Below, in pieces: positions 12,472-24,000 of a stretch of 64,000 nucleotides of DNA (position 1 is its first letter; each line of letters opens with the position of its first letter). Location of the stretch: the NCBI GenBank assembly GCA_033060915.1, contig CM065388.1, positions 39,942,001 to 40,006,000 on the forward strand. Direction: 5' to 3'. Under the pieces are notes generated by a model, which was not told the DNA's origin, did not search any database, and saw only the letters and a program-made list of their open reading frames with translations. A program made the translations under genes and the position numbers. The DNA comes from Euryodendron excelsum (Eukaryota; Streptophyta; Magnoliopsida; Ericales; Pentaphylacaceae).

Positions 12472-13569
12472 ATGTCTCATAATAGTTCTAAAAGCAATGC
12501 CGAAGGTGCAATGAATTTGGCTGATCCCAAGATGTTTATGGAGGCCATGATGAGTGAGATGAGGCGTGTGATGAAGTTGGAACTGGTGCAAGTACATGAA
12601 CGGATAGACCAGATGGAGAGCACACGTGAGAAGCAGCCACACAACATCCCTATTGTGCGGAGAAGGGAAAGAGTTCAACCAAGGGAAGTAAGGGTTGAAG
12701 ATGAAGATCCTTATGGGGCTGGTTTTGAGGATGAAGATGATCAGGATTCTGTTGTTAGCAATAGGAGGCATGGAGGGCGGTTTATAGAAGCTAGGAATTG
12801 GGAAGATAACAACTTGGGAGGTATTAAGCAGAAGATTCCATCTTTTCAACGTAAATCCGATCCTGAAGCATACCTTGAGTGGGAGAAGAAGATGGAGTTT
12901 GTATTTGATTACCAAAACTATTCCGAAGCAAAGAAGGTAAAATTAGCTGTAATTGAATTTTCTGACTATGCTATTACATGGTGGGATCAGCTTGTTATAA
13001 ATAGGAGGCGGAGTAAAGAACGACCAATAGAGACATGGGAGGCAATGAAAACAGTGATGAGAAAGCGGTTCGTTCCAGGTTATTACTATAGGGAGTTGCA
13101 CAAAAAGCTACAAGGACTTAGACAGGGCAGCTGGAGTGTGGAAGATTACTACAAGGAGATGGAGATTGCTATGATCCGGGCTGATGTCAAGGACGATCGA
13201 AAGGCTACAATGGCTAGGTTTTTACTTGGATTAAACCGGGAAATCCAAGATAGGGTAGAGATGCAGCATTATGTGGAGTTGGAAGATATGGTGCACATGG
13301 CCGGCAAAGTGGAGCAACAACTCAAGAAGGGGGGTGGATCACGTGCAGCCCATAATACCAGTGCTACATCTTGGAAACCGAGTTATACCAAGCAGATGGA
13401 CAAGTCCCAAACGTCCAAATCCGAGCCCAAGTCTGCAAACACCAGCCACGTTCCTCAAGGTAAAACCGATACTGCTACCTCTAGGAATCGTGATATTAAA
13501 TGTTTTAAATGTCAAGGCAGGGTACACATAGTAAGTCAATGTCCAAACAAGCAGGTCATGCTATTGTAA
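12472..13569 (+). pseudogene. Gag region of the CRM-type element
   Basis: Gag packages the element RNA into particles. The 365-codon stretch opens MSHNSS and contains an acidic linker (residues ~75-95), the retrotransposon gag block (IPSFQRKSDPEAYLEWEKKM through QHYVELEDMVHMA, ~120-275), a Lys/Ser-rich linker and one CCHC knuckle, CFKCQGRVHIVSQC (~343-356), all intact. A TAA at 13567-13569 ends it, but the same frame continues through protease and reverse transcriptase, so the ancestor was probably one gag-pol polyprotein. I chose the first ATG after the leader. Internally it looks functional, but the element is not. Confidence 0.85.
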
Positions 13570-14238
13570 GACAATGGTGAAATTGTGACCGACAATGAAG
13601 ATTCCGACACCGATGACATGCCACCATTGGAGGACATTTCCGGGGAGGAATATTCTGCCCCTGATGCATTGATATTAGTGGCGAGGAGAGCATTGAGCCT
13701 ACAAGCAAACGAAGAGGATGAAGTGTAGCGGGAGAACATCTTTCACACTAGGTGCTACGTCAAGGACAAGGTATGTAGTGTGATTATTGATGGTGGTAGT
13801 TCTACTAATGTGGCCAGCACAATCATGGTTGAAAAATTGGAACTATCTGTGTTGAAGCACCCTAGGCCATACAAGTTGCAATGGCTAAATGATAGTGGGG
13901 AAATGAGGGTGAATAAGCAAGTGTTAGTTGCATTTCGAACAGGTAAATATGAAGATGAAGTGTTGTGTGATGTTGTGCCAATGCAAGCGGGACATTTATT
14001 GCTAGGGCGTCCATGGTAGTTTGATAGGCATATAAAGTATGATGGCTTTACAAACAAATACTCTTTTGTGCTCAATCAATGATCAATCACTCTTGTACCG
14101 TTAACTCCGCAGCAAGTATATGAGGATCAAGTGAGATTGCAAAAAGAGAGTGAACAAAAGAAAGAGAGTGAGCAAAAGAAAAGGAGTGAAAATTAGAGAG
14201 AGGCCGAGAAAAATGAGAGAGAAAAAGAAAATCAAAAT
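13570..14238 (+). pseudogene. Protease region of the CRM-type element
   Basis: Same frame as gag. An acidic spacer ends in a TAG near 13726. The aspartic protease follows, with VIIDGGSSTNVAST (active-site Asp; DGG instead of the commoner DSG) and LLLGRPW, which closes the fold. Further stops lie after GRPW (14017-14019), near 14080 and near 14194. The segment between protease and reverse transcriptase is a Lys/Glu-rich repeat of KESEQK units (14145-14270). Confidence 0.8.
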
Positions 14239-15894
14239 TTGGGCCTTGAGAGAAAATCAGAGAGAAAACAAAAGAATTTCTATGCAACAGTGAGTGAAGT
14301 TAAGAGAGCAATGTTTTCAAAACAGCCGATGATTGTACTTTTGTACAAAGAGGCATTTTTAAATACTAACGAACTTGACCTTGTTTTGCCTAGTTCTGTT
14401 ATTTCTCTTTTGCAGGATTATGAGGATGTCTTTCCCGAGGAAACACCACATGGGTTACCTCCAATCCGAGGGATTGAGCATCAAATTGATTTTGTTCCCG
14501 GTGCGATAATTCCAAACCGACCAGCCTATAGGAGCAATCCCGAGGAGACAAAGGAGCTTCAACGGCACGTAAGTGAGTTGTTGGAAAAGGGGCACGTGAG
14601 GGAGAGCATGAGCCCACATGCCGTTCCAGTTTTACTTGTACCTAAGAAGGATGGGACGTGGAGAATGTGCGTTGATTGCCGGGCTATCAACAACATCACG
14701 GTAAAGTATCGTCATCCTATTCCTCGCTTAGATGACATGTTAGATGAGCTGCATGGTTCTTGTGTATTTTCTAAAACTGATTTAAATAGTGGTTATCATC
14801 AGATTAGAATAAAGGAAGAGGATGAATGGAAAACTGCCTTTAAAACAAAATATGGTTTGTATGAATGGTTAGTTATACCTTTTGGCTTGACTAATGCTCC
14901 GAGCACCTTTATGAGACTTATGAACCATGTTTTGCGAGCATTTATAGGTTGGTTTGTTGTTGTCTACTTTGATGATATACTCATATATAGCAAAAATGTG
15001 GCAGACCATGAAGTACATTTAAAATCTGTTTTATATGTGCTTAGGAAAGAAAAGTTGTTTGCTAATTTGAAGAAGTGTACTTTTAAGCTTGTGTTTCTTG
15101 GATTTTTTGTTAGTGCACAAGATATACAGGTTGATGAAGAGAAGGTACGTGCAATGCAAGAGTGGCCAAGTCTCATAAGTGTAGGTCCTGTTCGTAGTTT
15201 TCATGGACTTGCTAGTTTTTACCGACGGTTCGTGAAAGACTTCAGTAGCATAGCCGCACCACTCACTGAAGTGATCAAGAAGAACGTTGGATTTAGTTGT
15301 AAGCTAAACAAAAGGCATGCGCGATGGGTGGAGTTCATTGAAACGTTCCCATATGTCATCCGGTACAAGCAAGGTAAGGAGAATGTGGTCGCCGATGCCC
15401 TTTCTCGCAGGTATGCATTACTTGCTACACTTGATGCCAAATTGCTTGGTTTTGAGCACATTAAAGATTTATATGCTGATGACCATGAATTTGGTGAGGA
15501 ATACCGAGCTTGTGAGAAAATTGCTTGTGGTAAGTTCTTTAGGTTTGATGGATTCCTATTTCGAGAGAATAAGTTATGTGCGCCTAATTGTTCATTGAGA
15601 GAGTTGTTAGTGCAGGAATCTCATGGTGGGGGATTAATGGGACATTTTGGAGTTGCAAAGACCTTAGCTGTTTTGCAGGAACACTTCTATTGGCCTCACA
15701 TGAAAAGAGATGTTGAAAGAATTTATGGTAGATGTGTCACGTGCAGGCAAGCTAAATCCAAAGTGCAACCCAACGGTTTGTATACTCCTTTACCTATTCC
15801 TAGTGAGCCTTGGATTGATATTTCAATGGACTTTGTGTTAGGATTGCCTAGGACTCAACGTGGGAAAGATTCAGTTTTTGTGGTTGTGGATTGA
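14239..15894 (+). pseudogene. Reverse transcriptase and integrase N-terminus of the CRM-type element
   Basis: 551 codons in the gag frame. Reverse transcriptase motifs run from [19 protein letters not shown] through [30 protein letters not shown] and [11 protein letters not shown] (catalytic Asp pair) to [22 protein letters not shown]. RNase H is almost wholly deleted: NVGFSC joins directly, in frame, to the tail [29 protein letters not shown] near 15300. The integrase zinc domain follows with His in [11 protein letters not shown] and Cys in CVTCRQ, then the first catalytic Asp in [11 protein letters not shown] stop at 15892-15894 and a one-base loss just after it break the integrase. Confidence 0.85.
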
Positions 15895-15956
15895 TTTTCT
15901 AAGATGCACACTTTATTCCATGTCACAAAACGGATGATGCCTCACATGTTGCTGAT

Positions 15957-16838
15957 TTGTTCTTTAGAGAGATTGTGAGATTACATGGCATACCTAGAAC
16001 AATTGTTTCAAATAGAGATGCTAAGTTCTTGAGCTATTTTTGGAAGACGTTGTGGTGTAAGCTTGGCACTCAGCTATTGTTTTCTACTACTTGTCATCCA
16101 CAAACTGATGGTCAAACTGAAGTAGTAAATAGGACTTCGTCTACTTTATTGAGGGCAATTATTAAAAAAAACATCAAAACGTGGGAAGAATGTTTACCAC
16201 ATGTTGAGTTTGCTTATAACAGATCTGTCCACTCTGCTACTAAATTTTCACCATTTGAAATTGTGTATGGATTTGATCCTTTAACCCCATTGGATTTATC
16301 TCCCTTACCTTTGACTGAGCATGTTAATTTAGATGGTAAAAAGAAGGTTGACTTTGTCAAGCAGATTCATGAGAAAGCAAGACTCAACATTGAGCGAAGA
16401 ACGGAACAATATGCACAACAAGCCAACAAAGGGCGTCACAAGCTACTTTTTGAACCGGGAGATTGGGTTTGGCTGCATATGAGAAAAGAAAGATTTCCTG
16501 CGCAAAGACGTTCCAAATTGCTTCCAAGAGGAGATGGTCCTTTCCAAGTCCTAGAGAGCATCAATGACAACGCCTACAAGCTAGATTTACCCGGTCAGTA
16601 CAATGTAAGTGCTACTTTTAATGTTACTGATTTGAGCCCTTTTGATGTAAGAGATGATTTGAGGATAAATCCTTTTCAAGAGGAGGGGAATGACGCAATA
16701 CATGTCAATATAACTCCAAGGGATCAAGTCCAAGTTCCAATTGGGCCGGTGACAAGAGCACGGGCCAAGAAGTTTAAAGAGGTACTCAATGGATTAATTC
16801 AAGAGGCATGGGCTCAAGCAAATCAAGCATATTCGTAG
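15957..16838 (+). pseudogene. Integrase core, GPY/F module and CR-type C-terminus of the CRM-type element
   Basis: This continues the integrase in another frame. The second catalytic Asp lies in [15 protein letters not shown] (SN where SD is usual) and the Glu in [14 protein letters not shown]. The GPY/F module is [22 protein letters not shown]. The tail [14 protein letters not shown] leads to [23 protein letters not shown], which resembles the CR motif that replaces a classic chromodomain in CRM elements and is thought to steer integration to centromeric chromatin (family knowledge). The last ~48 codons lie within the 3' LTR, which begins at 16691. Confidence 0.82.
16677..16690 (+). other. 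Polypurine tract of the CRM-type element, inside the pol frame
   Basis: The purine run CAAGAGGAGGGGAA directly precedes TGACGCAAT, the first bases of the 3' LTR. It also encodes part of FQEEGN, so priming signal and protein overlap. Confidence 0.8.
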
Positions 16839-17392
16839 AGGACCATTGAGCATGATCCAAGTGAGCAGCACGGAATCATAAATATGATTCATGTTCTAGA
16901 AGAATCTGGCCAAGAATAAAGACATTCCTTTTTGGATTTATATGTAAGGCTTGCATGCCAATTAATTTCCTTTTTATTTGCTTATATGGGTGTATATGGC
17001 TAGATACATCCAGTCCCCAAATTTCCTTTTCTAGTTTAGGCATGTGATCGGCCACTTAAAAGGGTTAAGTATCTTTTCATTTAAGCAACTAAGAGATATT
17101 TTGCACCAGATTTTTAGCCCTAATTAGGATACCATTTAGGGAGTTTCCTTGTAATGGCTAGCCCTTTAAATAGGCGTATATGCAATGAATAAAATTCAGA
17201 TCATTATTTAGCAAATTGTGAGAGTATTCTCTACGGTTCTTTGAAGAACTATTCGAACTTATCGGATTTCCCGTGGCGTTTACCAACGACTTATCAAACG
17301 AAGCTCCACCACCGTTTGTGGCGTCTTCCTTATACCAAGGTTTTTGTTTTGCATCAAGCAACAGGTCGAGGTCATATATACCAAGGTTCTTG
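16691..17392 (+). repeat. 3' LTR of the CRM-type element, 3' end missing
   Basis: Matches the 5' LTR from its first base as far as ACCAAGGTTCTTG at about 17392. The last ~110 bp, present in the 5' LTR, are replaced by about 25 bp of unrelated sequence before copia coding resumes. A short deletion near 17080 also distinguishes it from the 5' copy. Confidence 0.83.
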
Positions 17393-17420
17393 TAGAACAA
17401 ATAAACATTCACAAGCTTTT

Positions 17421-20400
17421 GAGATGACAAATGAAAATAATGTAGAACAACTTTACATTATTTCTTATATTTTAGGATAGAAGTATATATCAGAGAAACT
17501 TACTGTATTGTCTTTTGGATTATACTACTATAAAAATTGAGGAATGACTTGTAGTGATGCACCAGAGATACATTAATCCAAAGAATTTTATATTATGGCA
17601 TGATTGTTTGGGTCATCCAGGGTCAACAACGATGTGTCGAATTATTGAGAACTTATATGGACATTCTCTAAAGGACTAAAAGATTCTTTTGTCAAATGAT
17701 CATACATTTGCTATTTGTTCACAAGGAAGATTAATTGTTAGACTATCTCCTTTAAAATTAGTTGTTGAATCTCTATCATTTTTACAAAGAATTTAAAGGG
17801 ATGTCTGTGGACCAATACATCCTCTATGTGAACCATTTCGTTATTTCATGGTTTTAATAGATGCATCCACACAATGGTCACATGTTTGTTTACTTTCTAC
17901 CCATAATGTTGCTTTTGCTAGATTTCTTACCCATATTATTCGATTACAAGCACAATTTTTAGATTATCTGATTAAGTAAATACGACTAGATAATACAGGA
18001 GAATATAAATCTCAAGCTTTTGATGATTATTGCATGTTTATAGGAATTGATGTTGAACACCCAATTGGTCACACATATACACAAAATGTCTTACAGAATC
18101 TTTTATAAAATGACTTCAGTTAATTGTCCAACCTTTACTTATGAAAACAAAATTATCAATTTCTGCTTGAGGAAAAGCAATATTGTATGCTGCATCATTA
18201 GTCAGTATCTGACCAACTGTTTATCATCAGTATTTACCATTATAACTTGTTATTGGTCAACAACCAAATATTTCTTACTTTCGAGTTTTTGGTTATGCTG
18301 TATATATTCCAATTTCATCCCCACAGTGTATTAAAATAATCAACTTGAAATTTATGTTGGTTTTGATTCTCCATCCATTATTAGATATTTGGAATCCTTA
18401 ACAAGTGATGTCTTCAAGGCACATTTTGTGGGTTGTCATTTTAATGAGTCAGTCTTCTCACTATTAAGGGGAGAAAGGACACAATTAGAAAAACAACGAT
18501 AGATCAATTGGAACGTTTCAATGCTATCTCATATTGATCTTCGAACAAGTCAATTTGAATAAAAAATTCATAGAATAGTTCATTTACAGACAATCACAAA
18601 TCAATTATCTAATGCATTCACCAACACAAAGAAGGTGACAAAATTACATATACTAGCTGTTAATACTCCACCATGTATTGATGTCCATGTAGGACGATTT
18701 ATTAGTACAGCTTGAAGCGTGGAAGGCCTGTTGATGCAAAATACGCTATTCCCAGAAAAAGGAAGACACAAGGGAACATGTATAAGCAAGTTGGTGCTCC
18801 TGAAGAGAACGTAATATCTAAACTTTCTTAAGAAGAGATTCCTGAAGAAGAATCTGTAAAAGAAATATCTCTTGAAAATGAAATGGTATTTGAAAAGAAC
18901 GAAATTTCAATAAGTTATATGAATACAGGAGAAAGCTAGAATAAAAATAAGATTGTTGTTAATAACATATTTTTATTTAAAGTGGTTTTTATGTTATCAG
19001 AAGTAGCAAAGAAACTGAACAACAGAAAGTCGACAAATCTCGACAAAGAAATGATTGACTAAAAGGAAAAAATACTATCAAAGTAGAATTAAACTCATTA
19101 GCATAACGTAAAGTATTTGGATTCGTAGTCTAAACACTTGAAGATGTACAATTAGTTGGATATAAATTGGTATTTGTAAGAAAGTGAATTGAGAAAAATA
19201 AAATAGTACAATATAAAGCACGACTCGTAGTACAAGGTTTCTCACAGAGATCTGGTATAGACTTCCTCTGTTGTAATGGATGCAATTACATTCAAGATTC
19301 TTAATTAGCTTGATAATTTCTGAAGGATTAGATATGCATCTAATAGACGTAGTGACAGCTTACTTATATGAAAAGTTAGAAAATGACATATATATATATC
19401 AAAACAATAGAAGGTTTTAAAATACCGGAAGTATACATCTCAAAACCCTATAGCTTATATTCTATTAAGCTTCATCGATCTTTATATGGGTTAAAACAAT
19501 CTGGTCGCATGTGGTACAATCGTCTAAATAAATACCTCTTGAAAGAAGCATATATGAATGATATAATTTATTTTCATTAAGAAATCAAAATCCAGATTTA
19601 TTGTCATTGCAGTTTATGTTGATGATTTGAATCTTGTCGAAACTTCTGAAGAGATTATTAAAGGTGTTAATTATTTAAAGAAATAGTTTGAAATAAAAGA
19701 TATTGGGAAAACAAAATTTTGCCTTGGATTATAGATTGAACACTTATCAAATAAAATTATTGTCCATCAATCATATGTTGAAAAAGTTTTAAAGTAGTTT
19801 TACATGGACAAATCTCATCCATTAGATTTTTCAATAGTTATCCGATCACTAGATATACAAAAAGATCATTTTCGTTCTCCAGAAGATAGTGAAGAACTTT
19901 TTAGTCCTAAAGTACCATATCTTAGTGCAATTAGTGCCCTTATGTATCTTGCAAATTATACAAGACTTGATATAGCATTCTCTATCAACTTATTGGCAGT
20001 ATATAGTTTTGCACCAACGCAAAAATATTGAAAAGAATTAAGCATATATTACATTATTTACGAGGGACAACTGATTTGAGTTTATTTTATTCAAAAGAGT
20101 CACAACTTGAATTAATTGGCTATGCAGACACCGAATACTTTTCTTGTCCACATAAAGCTTGATCTTAAACTAGGTATGTGTTTATATATGGTAACACTGC
20201 AATATCATGTCGATCTGTGACGCAGACATTAATTGTGACTTCTTCAAATCATTTTGAGATAATTGCAATTCATAAAACAAGCTGAGAATGCATTTGGCTG
20301 AGATCTATGATTCAATATATTCAATAAAATTGTGGATTATCTACAGTCAAAGATACATTGATAATATTATACGAAGATAATGCTGCTTGTATTGCACAGA

Positions 20401-20640
20401 TTAAGGGAGGCTACATCAAAGGTGATATAATGAAGGCTACATCAAAAGTGATATAATGAAGCATATTTCTCTGAAGTTCTTTTATATACATGAGCTCCAT
20501 AAAAGCAGTGATATTGATGTCTAACAAATACGTTCAAGTGATAATTTAGTAAATTTGTTTACTAAGGCACTACCAACTACAACATTTGATAAACTTGTAC
20601 ATGACATTGGTATGCGTCGTCTCAGAAACCTTTCATGAAC
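17421..20640 (+). pseudogene. Copia relic, part 2: integrase, reverse transcriptase, RNase H
   Basis: Coding resumes as EMTNENNVEQLYI. Integrase: WHDCLGHPGSTTM with both His of the zinc domain; FAICSQGRL, where the first Cys is lost; RDVCGPIHPL with the first Asp; and IRLDNTGEY with the second (about 17600-18010). Reverse transcriptase: KARLVVQGFSQRSG, LHRSLYGLKQSGRMWYNRL and AVYVDDLNLV with the catalytic Asp pair (about 19210-19640). The YLSAISALMYLANYTRLDIAF block leads into RNase H (about 19910 on). Stops and frameshifts occur throughout. A 26-bp tandem duplication with GGCTACATCAAA lies at 20409-20461. No intact frame exceeds about 95 codons. Confidence 0.8.
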
Positions 20641-20753
20641 CAAATAAAGTTCTTATTATACATAGGGAGTTTAGTACTGTACTTTTTTTATTCGCTAAGG
20701 TTTTTTTCGTTGGGTTTTCCTAACAAGGTTTTAATGAGGTAGTTTTTAATAAG

Positions 20754-20755
20754 GT

Positions 20756-20789
<34 letters not shown>

Positions 20790-20791
20790 AC
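20754..20791. repeat. Perfect 38-bp AT palindrome
   Basis: GTACAAT, twelve AT dinucleotides, then ATTGTAC: the arms are exact inverted complements. It lies in untranslated copia sequence between RNase H and the 3' LTR and probably arose by AT-repeat expansion. Confidence 0.85.
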
Positions 20792-20816
20792 TATTTTGCA
20801 GTCATCCAATAGAAAG

Positions 20817-21126
20817 TGTTATGAGACGGTGAATGACTTGAGGTGATATAATTGCCTCAATGTCGTCGATTCCAAATCATTATAAATATAGAGCCCAAAG
20901 ATAATTCAAGGTACAATAAAAAATGGAGAGAGAATAGAAAGAAAGAAGCGAAAAGAAAATAAAAGGAAGTAAAGTATAAATAAATTATTAAAGATCATAT
21001 TGTATTCTATTTAATTTTATATTATCAGTAAAGTCTTGAATAGAACTATGATAAATATTTAACGGTTGCTAAAAAAAACTATTCACTTTACTTTTATCTA
21101 CTTTATATTATGCTAGTTTTATAACA
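20817..21126 (+). repeat. 3' LTR of the plus-strand copia element
   Basis: Starts TGTTATGAGACGG and ends TTTTATAACA, a 310-bp LTR typical in length for small copia families. It contains TATAAATATAGAGCC near 20880, a good plant TATA box. The matching 5' LTR lies left of the window, so the ends rest on the TG...CA rule and the inverted TGTTAT...ATAACA termini. Confidence 0.65.
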
Positions 21127-21258
21127 CTTCCAAGCTTTCCAGGGCTAGCCTTCTATTTTCATATATTGGCTAAATACAAGAACGCACCTCCGCAGCCCGA
21201 TTTGCAGCTTGTGTTTACGAGTGCGAAGCCAAGGAGAGAGAAGTCTGAGAAAGAAACG

Positions 21259-21378
21259 ATGTCGTACTTGCTGCCGCACCTGCACTCGGGATGGGCGGTG
21301 GATCAGGCCATCCTCGCCGAAGAAGAACGCCTCGTCCTCATTCGATTCGGTCACGACTGGGACGAAACTTGCATGCAG
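21259..21378 (+). CDS. YLS8: First exon of a DIM1/YLS8-type U5 snRNP 15-kDa protein
   Basis: The 40 codons begin MSYLLPHLHSGWAVDQAIL and end FGHDWDETCMQ, the highly conserved N-terminus of DIM1 (Dib1 in yeast, TXNL4A in animals, YLS8 in Arabidopsis). This thioredoxin-fold protein of the U4/U6.U5 tri-snRNP is needed for pre-mRNA splicing in the nucleus. The exon ends CAG|GTACCC, a clean phase-0 donor. The full protein is about 142 residues (family knowledge), so about 100 are missing. I found no sequence for the rest, which should begin near MDEV, in the 42 kb to the right. A purine-rich leader (21228-21258) precedes the ATG, and the copia LTR ends only 132 bp upstream. It is either the start of a gene with a very long intron or an orphan first exon; the second seems likelier. 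Confidence 0.78.
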
Positions 21379-21401
21379 GTACCCCTCCCTAGCTACCTGC
21401 T

Positions 21402-21453
<52 letters not shown>

Positions 21454-22690
21454 ATATATACTTATGTAGGTATATATATCGTGCTTTGGATATCTTATTC
21501 ACTGCGGAATTGTATCTTCTATCGTCACTATGGTTATTTTTTGTGCTTGTGGTCCTAATTTTATGAAACCCTAACATTTTGTTGTTGTTTTAAATTTTGG
21601 CCTTTTCTTTTGGGTCCTTTAAAATTGATGTACCTGCTTGTGCTCTTTCTCTCTGTTTCGGTTAGGCTATTTGAGGGTATGATGAATTAAGGATATTTCT
21701 CTCTGATTGCAATGCTGTCAATGAAGAGTTGATGGCTTATGCTCGAAGTTTATAGTTCTTTAGTTGGAATTATTTTATTTGGGGTTGTTATGCACTCCCT
21801 TTGTAATCCAATTTCATTGGCATGTAATTTCATTGCGTGTTCTGTCTGATTCTTGTTATGGAAGTCTCAATTTGTGACTTTCCATTGGTTTCATTTAGTT
21901 GCAGGACCACCATTTAGTTGGTACTGTTAGTAATTCCTCGTTAATTAAATTCGTCCTGAATACTTATTTAAATTAAAAAAAAAGTTGTCCAGAATACGGG
22001 TTGGAGTTTTGTCTTGGATAAAGGAAACACTTTCTGAGACTCCTATGGAATTAGTCAGATTTTGTTATAGAATAAATGTTATTGTCTGCTTCTTGTTTTC
22101 CCCCTTGGTAGAACCTAATATTCTTCCATGCCCAATTCCCCAATCCCAGCTCTTCACCAACATTTCTTCCTGAAGCATGTGTGACTAGTGAGAACACAGT
22201 GATGGTTCCCTAATAAACCAACTCATTGCCATCCCTCCTAGTCCTTTGTCTTCGTTAACTTTGTTACTTGCCTGACCTTAGAATGTTGTGTTGCTACGAG
22301 CAAAGTGGATGAGAAAGGGTGTTACAAGTTACTACTCTGCTTATGAACAGGGTGTTAACTCTTTGTTTTGAAGAATTAGTAATCTTGCTGAATACTAAGG
22401 ATTTGTTGTTTTGAATAATGCATTGTGGCCATGAAGGACATGTAATTCTTCAAAGTTGATAGGGCAAAAAATTGAGTGTCTCACTTTTGGGTAACTTGAA
22501 GAAAACAGAGGGAAGACTCCTATATGGCCGCATTCTTTCTCACTTTATTTATGATACAAAATAAATTGATAACAAGATAGAAATGGGTGCACTTTGCCAA
22601 CTAAGAGTGAAGTATTTGAGGGCAATGGGCTTTGGCCTTTTTTTTCCCTCAGGGATGTAAAATGAGTTGCTATAGAGTTCCTAGAAGATA
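21379..22690 (+). other. Intron-like sequence after the DIM1 exon
   Basis: Opens with the GTACCC donor, then a (CT)22 run at 21406-21449 and a short TA run. The rest is T-rich, intron-like, with no recognisable exon, RNA gene or transposon. Confidence 0.45.
21406..21449. repeat. (CT)22 microsatellite
   Basis: Uninterrupted CT dinucleotides 28 bp inside the intron of the DIM1-like exon, followed by a short TA run. Confidence 0.95.
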
Positions 22691-22699
22691 GGAGAAAAA

Positions 22700-24000
22700 G
22701 AAGTCCTACCGGCACAGAAAACGCGATTAGGGATAAAATTGTTATTTTTTTGAACTGTCTCAGAATCGCCTGAAATTTGGTGGGTTAATCCAAAACGGCC
22801 TGGGAAACAATACGCACCTTTGTCGTGTGACGTGGGCCTTATTTTACCCAAATTTCATTGTTTAGACCCTCATCGACTTTTTTTGCTGTTTTAGGAAAGT
22901 TTCGTTTTAGCTATAATTTTGTCTAGGAGTTTTCAAATTAGACTAGGTTTGATTTGAAGAGTTCCTTTAGGATTCTAGTATTCATATTTGGGCTTTAACT
23001 CAAATTTCTTTTTTTATTTATTTATTATGTTTCTTATTTTCTTTGGTATTTCTTTGCCTAGAAGAATTAGGGGGTGTGATTAAGAGTTTCGTCTTCCAGA
23101 ACGAGATCTAGACCATTTGTCTACTAAAACAAAATCTAGTCTTCCTGTGTTACGCTACGTCACTTGTAGTACTAATATTGAGGTTAGGTAGCTCTACTTT
23201 GAGATATCATGTCCAATATAGTTGACAACAAGCGTTATAATCATCATTGCTTTTTAAAAATCTAGTTGAGCGGGTCTTGTCACCATTGTTGTGGTACATT
23301 GCGGGAGTGTACTATGACTTTTCTCTATTTTATGTTTTATTCTTTAAAATTTTGATTTCATGGCTAGATATCTCTCTTTGGTAGTATGATCTATTTTTTC
23401 TTTTGGGATTTGAAACTGAATCCAATGAAGTATAGCTTCAGCATGTACATGGTAGTTCAGATGATTTAAGACTCGATAAAGTGTGGTTTAAATTGTTTTC
23501 TTTTAGTTGTGGTTTAATTCTTGAGAATTTGGTCTCATAACTAGTTTATCTTCTCAAGGGAGGCTGATCTAGTTCTTGTGCAATGGAACTGACACAATGT
23601 GATGCTAGAGATTCAGCCACCCGAAGTCATGCTTCCTAGTGTTCGTCTCTTAATTGATTCGAAAAATACAAAAGCAAGGCGAGGATTTCCTCTCCTATGT
23701 CAAATGTTTCAAAAGAAAGGCCATGGATGTTCATGACCTGATCTTCAAGGATAACATCGTAAAGATATACATCAAAGGAATGCTGGCCCAGTACAAAGTT
23801 CACTTGATAAACCAAACCTTTTCCAACTTCTCTAATTTATGCTTGCTAGCTCGTAATTTGAGCGAGCCTTTTTCGAAGCTCCCTCCATCATGGTGCACTC
23901 TACTAAGTTTCCGTCCGCTATGGGTCGCTCTAATAGTTTTCCATAAAGGAATGAGTCACCAGGCTCCACCTACTCGAAAGTTTTAGAGGAAAGTGTAACA
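22700..24000 (+). pseudogene. Gypsy retrotransposon relic with gag fragment
   Basis: Near 23660-23860 one frame reads QGEDFLSYVKCFKRKAMDVHDLIFKDNIVKIYIKGMLAQYKVHLIN followed by FSNLCLLARNLSEP, the retrotransposon gag fold of Ty3/gypsy elements. The stretch from about 22730 to 23640 (no reading frame, phrases such as GGTGGGTTAATCCAAAACGGCCTGG) looks like LTR and leader sequence of such an element, but I have no second LTR to prove it. 24000-24900 may be its decayed continuation; no motif is certain there. Confidence 0.5.

Larger units (their letters stand above)
11035..17416 (+). mobile_element. CRM-type chromovirus (Ty3/gypsy), nested in the copia element
   Basis: 5' LTR 11035-11857, initiator tRNA-Met PBS, one long gag-pol frame, polypurine tract at 16677, and a truncated 3' LTR from 16691. 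Gag sequence, the single gag-pol frame and a C-terminal [10 protein letters not shown] segment lying inside the LTR match the CRM clade, known for enrichment in plant centromeres. Copia coding on either side joins as NGYHI|EMTNENN. TATTG before the element and TTTTG at 17417-17421 could be a mutated target-site duplication. The 3' LTR lacks its last ~110 bp. Several stops, a frameshift and an RNase H deletion make it non-autonomous. Confidence 0.85.

Noticed and set aside
12394..12915. Open frame of 173 codons on the minus strand.
   Set aside because: Exactly antisense to the conserved gag block of the CRM-type element; a shadow frame.
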